Shown here: piece by piece, positions 33,992-45,100 of the stretch | How the letters are laid out: every line of letters begins with the position of its first letter | How positions within the stretch are numbered: the stretch's first letter is position 1 | Assembly: GCF_003591035.1 (NCBI RefSeq) | Contig: NZ_QYUO01000002.1 | Span: forward strand, 1,426,001-1,490,000 | Direction: 5' to 3' | Length of the DNA stretch: 64,000 nucleotides | Origin: Noviherbaspirillum saxi | GTDB lineage: Bacteria > Pseudomonadota > Gammaproteobacteria > Burkholderiales > Burkholderiaceae_D | Translations under genes and position numbers: made by a program | Notes under the pieces: generated by a model | Databases searched by the model: none | Seen by the model: only the letters and a program-made list of their open reading frames with translations | Told to the model about the DNA's origin: nothing

Positions 33992-34612
33992 TCAGGCGGC
34001 GGCCCGCAGCGGAGCAGCCAGTTGGCGGATTTCGGTTGCGGCATTCGACAGCGCCTGCTGCTTGCCCGCGTCTCCCATTGCCAAACCTTCAGCATAGACA
34101 AACTCGACATCGGTCAGGCCGATGAAAGCCAGGAAATCGCGCACATAAGTGGTCTGGCTGTCGCGGGTAGTGCCAGCATACATGCCGCCGCGCGCTGCAA
34201 GGACATATACCTTTTTATTGGTCAGCAAGCCGACCGGACCGGTTTCGGTGTAACGGAAAGTGACACCGGCGCGCGCCACATGGTCAAAATAGGCTTTCAG
34301 AGTCGAAGGGATGCCAAAGTTGTACATCGGCATTCCGAGCACGATGACGTCAGCACTACGCAGTTCATCGATCAGGCCATCCGAAAAACCGACGACCGCT
34401 TGCTGCTCGGCGGTACGATCCTCGGCCTTGGCGAGAAATGCCCCGAAGCGTTCCGCGGTAAGGTGCGGCACCGGATCGGCGGACAGGTCGCGGGTCTTTA
34501 CTTCCACCTGCGGATTGGCTTCCTTCCAGGCGGCGACAAATTTGTCGGAAAGCTGGCTGGATTGGCCGTGACCGGCAAAAAGGCTGGAGTTAATTTGCAG
34601 TAAGGTTGTCAT
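33992..34612 (-). CDS. azoR: FMN-dependent NADH-azoreductase
   Basis: The 206-residue flavodoxin-like enzyme reduces quinones and azo compounds with NADH and FMN. It begins LLQINSSLFAGHGQSSQLSDKFV, with the FMN phosphate loop, then LRSADVIVLGMPMYNFGIPSTLKAYFDHVARAGVTFRYTETGPVG and VYVLAARGGMYAG. The length is typical. It is divergent from a LysR regulator gene with a 104-nt gap, which is the usual layout for an inducible quinone or electrophile detoxification unit, and is followed by a pirin gene. Confidence 0.95.
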   Translation of the reverse strand: MTTLLQINSSLFAGHGQSSQLSDKFVAAWKEANPQVEVKTRDLSADPVPHLTAERFGAFLAKAEDRTAEQQAVVGFSDGLIDELRSADVIVLGMPMYNFGIPSTLKAYFDHVARAGVTFRYTETGPVGLLTNKKVYVLAARGGMYAGTTRDSQTTYVRDFLAFIGLTDVEFVYAEGLAMGDAGKQQALSNAATEIRQLAAPLRAAA

Positions 34613-34716
34613 GTCGTTTCTCCTCAGTGGTGGGTGGATGAGTTCATTAAACTATTTATTCAGCCGATAAAAAAGTAGAATAATTAGCGTCAATCTATCT
34701 AATCATCCGATTATTT

Positions 34717-35631
34717 ATGGAAAACCAATACATCACCCTAGAGCAATGGCGCACGTTGATTACCGTGGTCGACACCGGCGGCTATGCGCAGGCTGCCGAT
34801 GTTCTGCATAAAAGCCAGTCGTCCGTGACCTATGCGGTGCAAAAAATCGAATCGCTGCTAGGTGTCAAGGCATTTGAAATCCAGGGTCGCAAGGCGATTC
34901 TGACGCCGACCGGTCAATTCCTTTATCGTCGCGCCAGGGCCTTGCTGGAAGATTCAAGCGCTCTGGAGCGGGCGGCGAAACGCTTGTCGGCCGGATGGGA
35001 GGCGGAGATCCGGATTGCTGCCGAAGTGATCTTTCCAACCTGGTTGCTGCTCGGCTGTCTCGACAAGCTGGGGATGGAAAGCCCGCATACACGCATCGAA
35101 CTCATCGAGTCGGTGCTCGGCGGGACCACCGAAGCGCTGCTGAACGGCCAGGTCGATCTGGCCATCGTCGGGCGGGTACCGCCGGGATTTCTCGGCGTGC
35201 ATCTAATGAGGCTGCGCTTCATACCAGTGACGAGTCCCGGTCATCCTTTGCATCAGCTGGGACGCAAGGTCACGATGGATGATTTGCATGCACACCGGCA
35301 TATGGTGGTGCGCGAGTCCGGCAGCCGGCGCGACACGCGCATTTCCTCGCTCGAAGTCTCGCAACGCTGGACTGTCAGTCATATCGCGACGTCGATTGAA
35401 GCGGTCAGGGCAGGCTACGGCTTTGCCTGGTTTTCGGAAGAAAAGATCTTGAACGAACTGCGCGACGGCAGTCTCAAGCCTCTGCCGATGGGCGACGGTG
35501 GCGAACGCTTTACCGACCTATACCTGGTGCTGGCCGATGCCGACAGCGCCGGTCCGGGTACGCGCCGGCTGGCGGAAATCATCCGCACCGGCGTCGAGAC
35601 GGAGTGCATGCACATTCACGACCTGGAATGA
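34717..35631 (+). CDS. LysR-family transcriptional regulator
   Basis: The 304-residue protein has an N-terminal winged helix-turn-helix (LEQWRTLITVVDTGGYAQAADVLHKSQSSVTYAVQKIESLLGVKAFEIQGRKAILTPTGQ, about residues 8-65). An effector-binding domain of the periplasmic-binding-protein type follows. It is divergent from azoR, and the 104-nt AT-rich gap (34613-34716) is the likely shared control region. I infer it activates azoR and the pirin gene in response to quinone-like or electrophilic compounds; the inducer is not known. A run of A/T near 34650-34690 would hold both promoters. Confidence 0.92.
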   Translation: MENQYITLEQWRTLITVVDTGGYAQAADVLHKSQSSVTYAVQKIESLLGVKAFEIQGRKAILTPTGQFLYRRARALLEDSSALERAAKRLSAGWEAEIRIAAEVIFPTWLLLGCLDKLGMESPHTRIELIESVLGGTTEALLNGQVDLAIVGRVPPGFLGVHLMRLRFIPVTSPGHPLHQLGRKVTMDDLHAHRHMVVRESGSRRDTRISSLEVSQRWTVSHIATSIEAVRAGYGFAWFSEEKILNELRDGSLKPLPMGDGGERFTDLYLVLADADSAGPGTRRLAEIIRTGVETECMHIHDLE

Positions 35632-35734
35632 ATATCTACCCGCCTGCCCGCATCGTGCTCCGCCGCTGCAGTCGTTTGCCATGCGGAGGATAATCGCGAG
35701 GAAAGCAGAAACGACACGCAACAAGGAGCCGAGC

Positions 35735-36874
35735 ATGAGCGCAGCGTCACGGATAAAAGCAGATTACATCATCATCGGAGCAGGCATCGCGGGTGCGTCC
35801 ATCGCCTACTGGCTCGCACCGCATGCGACCGTTCTGCTACTCGAGCAGGAATCCCAGCCGGGTTATCACAGCACCGGCCGCTCGGCCGCACTCTTCATGG
35901 AAAGCTATGGGCCGCCGCAGGTCCGGGCACTCACCTGCGCGAGCCGCGCCTTCCTCGAATCCCCGCCGCCCGGATTTACCGAGCATCGCATCCTGTCGCC
36001 GCGCGGGGCGATGATGGTCGCCACCCATGGCCAGGCAGACCTGCTTGATGAACATGACGCGATCGTGCGTTCAGTGTCCGCTCACGCGCAACGCTTGCAG
36101 GCGGATCAGGCCTGCGCGCTGGTGCCGGTATTACGGCGCGAGCAAATACTGGGGGCCGTGCACGAACCGGATGCTTCGGATATCGATGTGCATGCGCTCC
36201 ATCAGGGCTACCTGCGCGGCGCACGTGCGGCCGGTGCCCGTCTGCTGTGCGATGCCGGTGTCACTGCGATGGAACACACGCTTGGTATGTGGCGCGTTGA
36301 CGCGGGCGCATGGCAGGTCGAAGCACCCGTTGTCGTCAATGCGGCAGGCGCCTGGTGCGATGTGATCGCCGCCCTTGCCGGCGTGGCGCCGATCGGGCTG
36401 GTGCCGATGCGGCGCTCGGCGTTTACTTTTGCACCCCCGCCTGGAGTGGATGCATCGCGCTGGCCCATGTTTATCGGTGTGGACGAGTCCTACTATGTCA
36501 AACCTGATGCGGGCATGTTGCTCGGCTCGCCGGCCAATGCCGATCCTGTGCATCCACATGACGTACAGGCAGAAGAACTCGATATCGCCATGGCGATCGA
36601 TCGGATCCAGAGCATTTCGACTCTTGTCATACGGCGTCCCCAGCATGTATGGGCCGGCCTGCGCTCATTTGTCAGCGATGGAAGTTTCGCTGGGGGCTTT
36701 GATATCGGCAAACCGGGATTCTTTTGGGCTGCCGGGCAAGGCGGCTACGGGATTCAATCTTCTGCCGCAGCGGGCCAGTTGTATGCAGCATTGCTTCGTG
36801 GAATTGACGTGCCGAACCAGCTCGCAGCCTTCGGTGTTGACGCGACGCAACTCAGTCCCGCACGCCTGCGATGA
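35735..36874 (+). CDS. FAD-dependent oxidoreductase (DadA/DAO type)
   Basis: AAGGAG precedes the ATG at 35735 with 8-nt spacing; the longer open frame overlaps the LysR gene and is not real. The 379-residue protein has the FAD dinucleotide fold (YIIIGAGIAGASIAYWLAP... LLLEQE near 12-45), the family GYHSTGRSAALF, VVNAAGAWCD and the C-terminal FFWAAGQGGYGIQSSAAAGQL. Enzymes of this group oxidise D-amino acids, glycine or sarcosine-like amines; the substrate is not evident. It lies 103 nt after the LysR gene. Its stop codon is inside the left arm of a 19-bp palindrome. Confidence 0.88.
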   Translation: MSAASRIKADYIIIGAGIAGASIAYWLAPHATVLLLEQESQPGYHSTGRSAALFMESYGPPQVRALTCASRAFLESPPPGFTEHRILSPRGAMMVATHGQADLLDEHDAIVRSVSAHAQRLQADQACALVPVLRREQILGAVHEPDASDIDVHALHQGYLRGARAAGARLLCDAGVTAMEHTLGMWRVDAGAWQVEAPVVVNAAGAWCDVIAALAGVAPIGLVPMRRSAFTFAPPPGVDASRWPMFIGVDESYYVKPDAGMLLGSPANADPVHPHDVQAEELDIAMAIDRIQSISTLVIRRPQHVWAGLRSFVSDGSFAGGFDIGKPGFFWAAGQGGYGIQSSAAAGQLYAALLRGIDVPNQLAAFGVDATQLSPARLR

Positions 36875-36927
36875 TTCATAAGAGAAACTTTATTGCAAAT
36901 GTAAAAACTAAAGTTTCTCGTATGAAT
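36874..36927. repeat. Long imperfect palindrome (19-bp arms) overlapping an oxidoreductase stop codon
   Basis: ATTCATAAGAGAAACTTTA (36874-36892) and TAAAGTTTCTCGTATGAAT (36909-36927) are complementary at 18 of 19 positions, with a 16-nt AT-rich loop. The left arm begins on the last base of the oxidoreductase stop. It may fold as a long transcript-end hairpin, although no clean T-run follows, or be a large regulator-binding palindrome. Confidence 0.8.
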
Positions 36928-37270
36928 TAAATTGGGCGGCAATATTTTCCCTGGTTCAAATACTTGCCGTATTTAACGATTTTTCTAGATGAAATCGGGA
37001 ACATTGCACATCTTCCTTCTTCTAAAGATACCTGCTGTCCAGTCGCACGGAAACGTTTATTCAGTGAAATTTCCGCGCGAGAAAATCTGGTAGCGCCGAT
37101 ACCCGATCCACTTCACGCTGGAAGCACTTACGCTGTTTCACCGCCTGATGCCGAAGTCACTCCGGACGGATATTGCAGCGTTATCGCTGGCCGTCCTCAA
37201 CATCGACGGCCTGGACGAACGATTTTCAACAGAGACCGCCCAAATGCCGCGGCTCCCAGCGAGATAAAAA
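36928..37270. other. Leader region before the GGDEF-EAL gene, no gene supported
   Basis: These 343 nt hold no ribosome-bound start or conserved protein. An open frame from 36964 overlaps the next gene and lacks coding character. The region presumably carries the promoter of the response regulator at 37271. I see no recognisable riboswitch. Confidence 0.4.
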
Positions 37271-39106
37271 GTGCGCAAACCAAAAATACTGCTAGTAAAC
37301 GATCACCCTGCCAGCCTGCTCGCCCTCAAAACTCTTCTCGTCAATTCGCCTCAGGGGGACGAATATGACTTGATCACTGCCACGTCCGGCGCGGAAGCGC
37401 TGCGTGCGGTATTGGATCATGAATTCGCCGTCATTTTGCTCGACGTCAGCATGCCGGGGATGGATGGCTTTGAAACTGCAGAGACCATTCATTCGCATCC
37501 GCGTTCGTCATCCGTGCCCATCATCTTCATTACCGCGCACTATGCGGATGAAATGAATCGCCTCAAAGGTTACCTGCATGGCGCCGCTGACTATCTGATC
37601 AGTCCGGTCATTCCGCAGATTCTGCAAAGCAAGATATCGGTCTTCATCGAATTGTCGCGCAAAAATCTTGAACTCGAAGCGCAAAAGGAAGAACTGGCAA
37701 TGATGAACCGCGACCTTCAGGTGCAACAAATGCAGGACCTCAAGAAGATCAATGCCGCCCTGGAATCCGAGATCATCGAACGCCGGCAGGCCGAAGAGCG
37801 TGCACATGAACTCGCCACACGCGATCCGCTGACCGGCTTGATGAACCGGCGTTCGCTGACCGATCGTCTTGAACATGCAATTGCCGTCTCGGCGCGTCAT
37901 GGTCAACGCCTGGCCTTGCTGTTTCTCGATCTCGACAAATTCAAGAGCATCAATGATGCGCTCGGCCATGACGCGGGAGACGATCTGTTGCTGCAGGTTG
38001 CGGACCGCATTTCGGACTCGGTGCGCGAATCGGATATCGTCGCGCGCCTGGGCGGTGACGAATTTGTCGTGCTGATGGAAGCGCTGCCTTCCTATGCATC
38101 GGCCGCCGAAGTCGGCAGAAAAATCGTTAACTCGATCGAACATTCCTTCCATATCGGCACGCAAAATATCAAGACCTCGGCAAGCGTCGGCATTGCACTT
38201 TATCCGCAGGATGGCAATACCATGCATTCGCTGATGCGCAGCGCCGATCTTGCGATGTACCATGCAAAGCAGGAACAGCGCGGCAGCATTCAGTTCTTTC
38301 ATGAAGAACTGAATGTACGCATGCTCGAACGTTCGCGGCTGGAACATGAACTGCAGCATGCACTCGAAAACGACGAATTCGAACTTTATTATCAGCCCAA
38401 GGTGGAAGCGCGCACCGGCCGCATCGCCGGCGTGGAAGCCTTGTTGCGCTGGCATCATCCACGCCTCGGATTGCTCAGCGGCGGAGAGTTCATCAGCGCG
38501 GCGGCCGATACCGGACAATTGGTGACGATAGGCGAATGGGTGATTGGCGCCGCCTGTGCGCAGTCGCGTTTGTGGCGCGATTCGGGGATGGATTTTCCGA
38601 CGCTGCCGATTGCGGTCAATGTCGCGATACCTCAAATCTATGCCGACCTGCCGGAAGTCATCGAACGCCAGTTGCGCAAGCATGGCGTTCCGCCGTCCAG
38701 CCTGCAGTTGGAAATCACCGAATCGCTGGTGATCCGCGATGTGGAAAAAGCGACCTCCGTACTGAAGGAAATCAGCGAGAGCGGTATCACGATTGCCATC
38801 GACGACTTCGGTACCGGCTATTCGTCGCTGTCGGTACTGAAAGCCTTGCCGATCGATATCCTCAAGATCGATCAATCCTTTGTTCGCGATCTGGGCAAGG
38901 ACCTCGGCGACCATGCGATCGTGGAAGCCATCGTCAACATGGCGCGCGCTCTTGCCCTGCGTGTCGTCGCTGAAGGCGTCGAAACCCATGAACAACTGAC
39001 CATCCTGCGCGAACTCGGCTGCGACGAACACCAGGGCTATTACTACAGCCGCCCGCTCCCGGCGCAAGATTTCACCGCGCAGATGCTGCACATCAATGCC
39101 GCCTGA
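37271..39106 (+). CDS. Response regulator with GGDEF and EAL domains (c-di-GMP turnover)
   Basis: The 611-residue protein has a receiver domain with phospho-acceptor Asp58 (ILLDVSMPGMDGF), a short helical linker, and a diguanylate cyclase domain with intact GGDEF at 261-265. The inhibitory RxxD site (RESD) lies five residues before it. The phosphodiesterase domain has EAL at 389-391 and catalytic stretches ITESLVIRD, IAIDDFGTGYSSL, LKIDQSFVRD and AEGVETHEQL. Both catalytic centres look active, so the net output depends on regulation. It reads from a GTG at 37271. The poly-HAMP hybrid kinase starts 33 nt downstream, so the two form an operon and the kinase probably passes phosphate to Asp58. 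Confidence 0.95.
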   Translation: MRKPKILLVNDHPASLLALKTLLVNSPQGDEYDLITATSGAEALRAVLDHEFAVILLDVSMPGMDGFETAETIHSHPRSSSVPIIFITAHYADEMNRLKGYLHGAADYLISPVIPQILQSKISVFIELSRKNLELEAQKEELAMMNRDLQVQQMQDLKKINAALESEIIERRQAEERAHELATRDPLTGLMNRRSLTDRLEHAIAVSARHGQRLALLFLDLDKFKSINDALGHDAGDDLLLQVADRISDSVRESDIVARLGGDEFVVLMEALPSYASAAEVGRKIVNSIEHSFHIGTQNIKTSASVGIALYPQDGNTMHSLMRSADLAMYHAKQEQRGSIQFFHEELNVRMLERSRLEHELQHALENDEFELYYQPKVEARTGRIAGVEALLRWHHPRLGLLSGGEFISAAADTGQLVTIGEWVIGAACAQSRLWRDSGMDFPTLPIAVNVAIPQIYADLPEVIERQLRKHGVPPSSLQLEITESLVIRDVEKATSVLKEISESGITIAIDDFGTGYSSLSVLKALPIDILKIDQSFVRDLGKDLGDHAIVEAIVNMARALALRVVAEGVETHEQLTILRELGCDEHQGYYYSRPLPAQDFTAQMLHINAA

Positions 39107-39139
39107 TCCCCCTGATTCGCCCCACTTAAGAAACGCCCC

Positions 39140-42100
39140 ATGGATATGAGAACCGAAACGCATGACGAGTTGGACGTCAAGGTATTGCTTGCCACCTTAA
39201 GAGCCCTGAAAAAGGGCGACTTCTCGGCGCGCATGCCCGCGGACTGGACCGGTCTCGCCGGCAAGGTCGCTGACACGCTCAACGAGATCATCGAGACGAA
39301 CCAGAGCATGGCCGAGGGCATCACCAACGTAAGCCGGGTCGTGGGCCGCGAAGGCCGCCTGACCCATCGCGCATCGATGCCCAATCTTTCCGGCGGCTGG
39401 GCCACGATGGTGAAATCGGTCAATTCGCTGATCGATGACCTGGTGCGGCCGACTAATGAGATGGCGCGCGTGATCGGTGCGGTCGCCAAGGGCGATCTGT
39501 CGCAAACCATGTCGCTCGATGTCGATGGACGTCCCCTCAAGGGACAGTTCCTGCAATCGGCCACCACGGCCAATACCATGGTCGACCAGCTTGGCTCGTT
39601 TGCATCCGAAGTGACGCGGGTGGCGCGTGAAGTGGGTACCGAGGGCAAGCTGGGCGGCCAGGCCAACGTGCCGGGCGTGGCCGGTACCTGGAAAGACTTG
39701 ACCGACTCGGTGAACTCGATGGCGGGTAACCTGACTTCGCAGGTGCGTAACATCGCGGATGTGACGACCGCGGTGGCGAACGGCGACTTGTCGAAAAAGA
39801 TTACGGTGGACGTGCGCGGCGAAATCCTGCAGCTCAAGGACACGATCAACACCATGGTGGATCAGTTGCGTTCCTTCGCTTCCGAAGTGACGCGTGTCGC
39901 GCGTGAGGTGGGCACCGAAGGACGGCTAGGCGGTCAGGCCTATGTGCCGGGCGTTGGCGGCACCTGGAAGGACTTGACCGACAACGTGAACTTCATGGCG
40001 TCGAACCTGACTGGTCAGGTGCGTAACATCGCGGAAGTGACGACCGCGGTGGCAAACGGTGACTTGTCCAAGAAGATCACAGTGGACGTGAAAGGCGAAA
40101 TCCTGCAACTGAAGGACACCATCAACGTGATGGTGGACCAGTTGTCTTCGTTTGCATCCGAAGTAACGCGAGTGGCGCGTGAAGTGGGTACCGAAGGCAA
40201 GCTCGGCGGACAGGCACATGTGAAAGGCGTTGCCGGCACATGGAAGGATCTCACCGACTCGGTGAACTCGATGGCGGGCAATCTGACTGGGCAGGTGCGT
40301 AACATTGCGGATGTGACGACCGCGGTGGCGAACGGCGATCTGTCGAAAAAGATTACGGTGGACGTGAAGGGCGAAATTCTCGAACTGAAAAACACCATCA
40401 ACGTGATGGTGGACCAGCTGAACTCATTCGCATCCGAAGTGACCCGGGTGGCGCGTGAAGTCGGTACCGAAGGCCGCCTGGGCGGCCAAGCCAACGTACC
40501 CGGTGTTGCAGGTACCTGGAAGGACTTGACCGACTCGGTGAACTCGATGGCGGGCAATCTGACCGGGCAGGTGCGTAACATCGCCGACGTGACCACGGCG
40601 GTGGCGAACGGCGATCTGTCGAAAAAGATCACGGTCGACGTGAAGGGAGAAATCCTTGAACTGAAAAACACCATCAATACGATGGTGGATCAGTTGTCGT
40701 CGTTTGCATCGGAAGTCACGCGCGTGGCGCGTGAAGTGGGTACCGAAGGAAAATTGGGTGGCCAGGCTTATGTACCCGGTGTCGGTGGTACATGGAAAGA
40801 CCTGACCGATAACGTGAATTTCATGGCATCCAATCTCACAGGCCAGGTGCGTAACATCGCGGACGTGACCACGGCGGTGGCGCGCGGCGACCTGTCGCGC
40901 AAGATCACCGTCGACGTGAAAGGCGAAATTCTTGAACTGAAAGACACCATCAATGTCATGGTGGACCAGTTGTCTTCGTTCGCCTCCGAGGTGACGCGCG
41001 TCGCGCGTGAAGTCGGTACCGAAGGCAAGCTGGGCGGACAAGCGAATGTGCCCGGCGTCGCAGGCACCTGGAAAGACTTGACAGACTCCGTGAACTCGAT
41101 GGCGGGTAACCTCACGGCACAGGTGCGCAACATCGCGGACGTGACTACCGCTGTCGCGAGTGGCGACCTGTCGCGCAAGATCACGGTGGACGTACGCGGT
41201 GAAATTTATGAATTGAAAAATACCATCAACGTGATGGTGGACCAGTTGAACTCCTTCGCCTCCGAAGTGACGCGGGTGGCACGAGAGGTGGGTACCGAAG
41301 GCAAGCTCGGTGGACAAGCACAGGTTAAGGGCGTAGGCGGCACCTGGAAAGATCTGACCGACAACGTCAACTTCATGGCATCCAACCTGACCGGTCAGGT
41401 GCGTAACATCGCGGAAGTGACGACAGCGGTGGCGCGCGGTGATCTGTCGAAAAAAATCACCGTCGACGTGAAGGGTGAAATTCTCGAACTGAAAAACACC
41501 ATCAACGTCATGGTGGACCAGCTGTCGTCGTTCGCATCGGAGGTAACGCGTGTTGCGCGCGAGGTCGGCACCGAAGGCAAGCTGGGCGGACAGGCGAATG
41601 TGTCCGGTGTGGCCGGCACCTGGAAGGACTTGACCGACTCGGTCAATTCCATGGCGGGCAATCTGACTGGCCAGGTGCGTAACATTGCCGACGTGACCAC
41701 GGCGGTGGCGAACGGCGACCTGTCGCGCAAGATCACCGTCGACGTGAAGGGAGAAATCCTTGAACTGAAAAACACGATCAACGTGATGGTGGACCAGTTG
41801 CGCTCGTTTGCCTCCGAGGTGACACGCGTGGCGCGTGAAGTGGGTACCGAAGGCCGTCTCGGCGGTCAGGCAAACGTTCCTGGTGCGTCCGGGACCTGGC
41901 GCGACCTGACCGACAATGTGAACTCCATGGCGTCGAACCTGACCGGTCAGGTGCGTAACATTGCGGCCGTGACGACGGCGGTGGCGCGCGGCGATCTGTC
42001 GAAAAAAATCACCGTGGACGTGAAGGGTGAAATTCTTGAATTGAAGGACACCATCAACGTGATGGTGGACCAGCTATCGTCGTTCGCATCGGAAGTGACG

Positions 42101-45100
42101 CGCGTGGCGCGTGAAGTGGGTACTGAAGGAAAACTGGGCGGGCAGGCACAGGTCGAAGGCGCGGCCGGTACCTGGAAGGACTTGACGGACAACGTGAACT
42201 TCATGGCGGCGAACCTGACCGCGCAGGTGCGTGGTATCGCCGGTGTGGTGAGTGCGGTAGCGAAAGGCGATCTCAAGAAGAAGCTGACTGTGGCTGCGCG
42301 CGGTGAGATGGCGACGCTGGCCAACACGATCAACGAAATGACCGATACGCTGGCGGTGTTTGCGGATCAGGCCACCACGGTGGCGCGCGAAGTCGGTGTG
42401 GAAGGCAAGCTCGGCGGACAAGCAAGCGTGCCGGGCGCATCGGGTACCTGGAAGGATCTGACCGAGAACGTCAATCAGCTCGCAGCGAACCTGACCAACC
42501 AGGTGCGTGCGATCGCGGAAGTGGCGACCGCGGTGACGCGCGGCGACTTGTCGCGCTCGATTCAGGTCGAAGCGCGCGGCGAGGTGTCCTACCTCAAGGA
42601 CAACATCAACGAGATGATCCGCAACCTGAAGGAAACCACGCAAAAGAATGCGCAGCAGGACTGGCTGAAAACCAATCTTGCGCGATTTACCCGGCTGCTG
42701 CAAGGCCAGCGCGATCTGCAAACCGTGTCGGCCCTGATTCTTTCCGAGCTCGCGCCCCTGGTCTTTGCCCATCACGGCGTGTTTTACATGATGGACTCGG
42801 CGCAGGAAGATGCGCATCTGCATCTGATCGCGAGCTATGGTTTCCGCTCCACCAACAACATGCCGCGCTCGTTCCGCCCTGGCGAAGGCCTGGTCGGACA
42901 ATGCGCACTGGAAAAGCAGCGCGTGTGGCTGACCAATGTGCCGCGCGACTATGTCGTCATTTCATCCGGCCTCGGCGCCGCGCCGCCGACCAATATCGTG
43001 GTATTGCCCATTCTGTTCGAACAGCAGGTGAAGGCGGTGATCGAGATCGCTTCGCTGGAACGGTTCACTGAAACCCACCTGAACTTCCTCGACCAGTTGA
43101 TGGAAACGATTGGCGTGGTGCTTAACACGATTGAAGCAAACAGCCGCACCGAAAGCCTGCTTACCCAGTCGCAATCGCTGGCGCAGGAACTGCAACAGAC
43201 CAATCTGGAACTGGCGGAAAAGGCGCGCCTGCTGTCCGAGCAAAACATCGAGGTCGAACGCAAGAATAGCGAGGTCGGACAAGCCAAGCTGGCACTGGAG
43301 GAAAAGGCAACCCAGCTTGCCTTGTCGTCCAAGTACAAGTCGGAATTCCTTGCCAACATGTCGCATGAATTGCGTACGCCACTCAACAGCCTGCTCATTC
43401 TTGCGCAACAGCTGTCCGACAACCCGGAACATAACCTGTCCGAGATTCAAGTTGAATTCGCAAAGACGATTTATGGTTCGGGTAGCGACTTGCTGACGCT
43501 CATCAATGACATTCTCGACCTGTCGAAGATCGAGTCGGGTACGGTGACGCTGGAAATGAGCGACTACCGCTTCGAAACCATGCGCTTGTATGTCGAGCGT
43601 ACCTTCAGCCATATGGCCGAGGCGAAGAAAATCCAGTTCTCGGTCGAACTGGACGACAATCTGCCGACCGCGATGCGCACCGACACGACACGTCTGCAAC
43701 AGATCCTGAAAAATCTGCTGTCCAATGCGTTCAAGTTCACGTCGCATGGCCGCGTCTCGCTGCATATCGGCGTTGCGGCAGGCGGTTGGACCAGTGATCA
43801 TCCGATCCTCTCGCAAGCCGAAGCCGTGCTGGCGTTTTCGGTGACCGATACCGGAGTCGGGATTCCGACGGACAAGCTGCAGCTCATCTTCGAGGCCTTC
43901 CAGCAAGCCGACGGCAGCACTGCCCGCAAATATGGCGGTACCGGCCTCGGCCTTTCCATCAGCCGCGAGCTGGCCCGCCTGCTGTCCGGCGAAATCCGCG
44001 TCGAAAGTGAGGTCGGCAGCGGCAGCACGTTCACGCTGTATCTGCCGTATTGCTGCGACAGCCTTACCGAAGACAAGGATCGACGTCCGCTCGCATTGCC
44101 GGCGCCGGTCGATGACGATACACACCTCATCGACCATGAGCCGGAAAAGGCCGAAGTGCAGCCAGCGGTCCTGGACAGCGACGATGACAGCGAGCTGCCG
44201 TTGGACGATCGGGCACTGGTATCGCCGGGCGACCCGGCGGTGCTGATCGTTGAAGACGATGAAGAAGTCGCGCGCGCCCTGCTCGATCATGCACGCGAGC
44301 ATAACTTCAAAGGCATTGTGACGCGCCAGGCGGATTCTGCACTCGCCTTGACCCGCGATTATCTGCCGACCGCCATTCTGCTCGACCTGGACCACGCGGA
44401 AGCCGACGGTTTCACCGTGCTCAACCGGCTCAAGCGCGATCCGGGTACGCGCCACGTACCCGTGCATGTATTGTCGGTCAGCGATGTGCGGGAGCATGCA
44501 TTGCGCAATGGTGCATTCTCTTATCTGAAAAAGCCGTGCAGCATGGAAGACTTGCAGCAGCAACTGTCACGCATCCAGGATTACGTCACCAGCGACAAGC
44601 GGCACCTGCTGGTGGTGGAAGACGATACGCTCCAGCGCGAGTCGATTGTCAAACTGATCGAAGGAAACGATGTGCATATCGAGGCGGTCGGTACCGGGCA
44701 GCAGGCGTTGCATCAACTGCAACGCACGCCTTTCGATTGCATGGTGCTGGACTTGCGGCTGCCGGATATTGACGGCTTTGCATTGCTGGAGCAGATCAGC
44801 AGCGATCCTGCGCTGAAAGACCTGCCTGTCGTGGTGTACACGGCGTCGGAACTGTCGCCCGAGGCAGTGGAGGATCTGCAACGGCTCGCGAAGACGGTCG
44901 TGCTGAAAGATGCCCGCTCGCCGGAAAAGCTGGTCGCCGAGACCGCGCTGTTCCTGCATCGTCCCCACGCAAGCCTGCCCGAGCAACAGCGCAGGATGCT
45001 CGACGATGCGCATGCATCCGACACCACGCTTGCGGGCAGAAAGGTATTGATTGTCGATGACGACTTGCGCAATATCTTTGCGCTGAGTTCGGTGCTCGAG

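Noticed and set aside
33886..34110. A 75-residue N-terminal extension of the second pirin
   Set aside because: It is read through the azoR gap and azoR coding strand in another frame, and the pirin family starts at the ATG 33885.
36951..36975. GGTTCAAAT, resembling a tRNA T-loop
   Set aside because: No acceptor, D or anticodon stems surround it; a second such motif near 56033 is inside coding sequence.
36964..37368. A 134-codon open frame upstream of the GGDEF-EAL gene
   Set aside because: It has no ribosome site, overlaps the start of a conserved gene in another frame and shows no motif.
39710..42745. Regular 276-bp repeats as a possible CRISPR or satellite array
   Set aside because: The period is a multiple of three, the reading frame is open throughout, and each unit is a HAMP-like protein domain.
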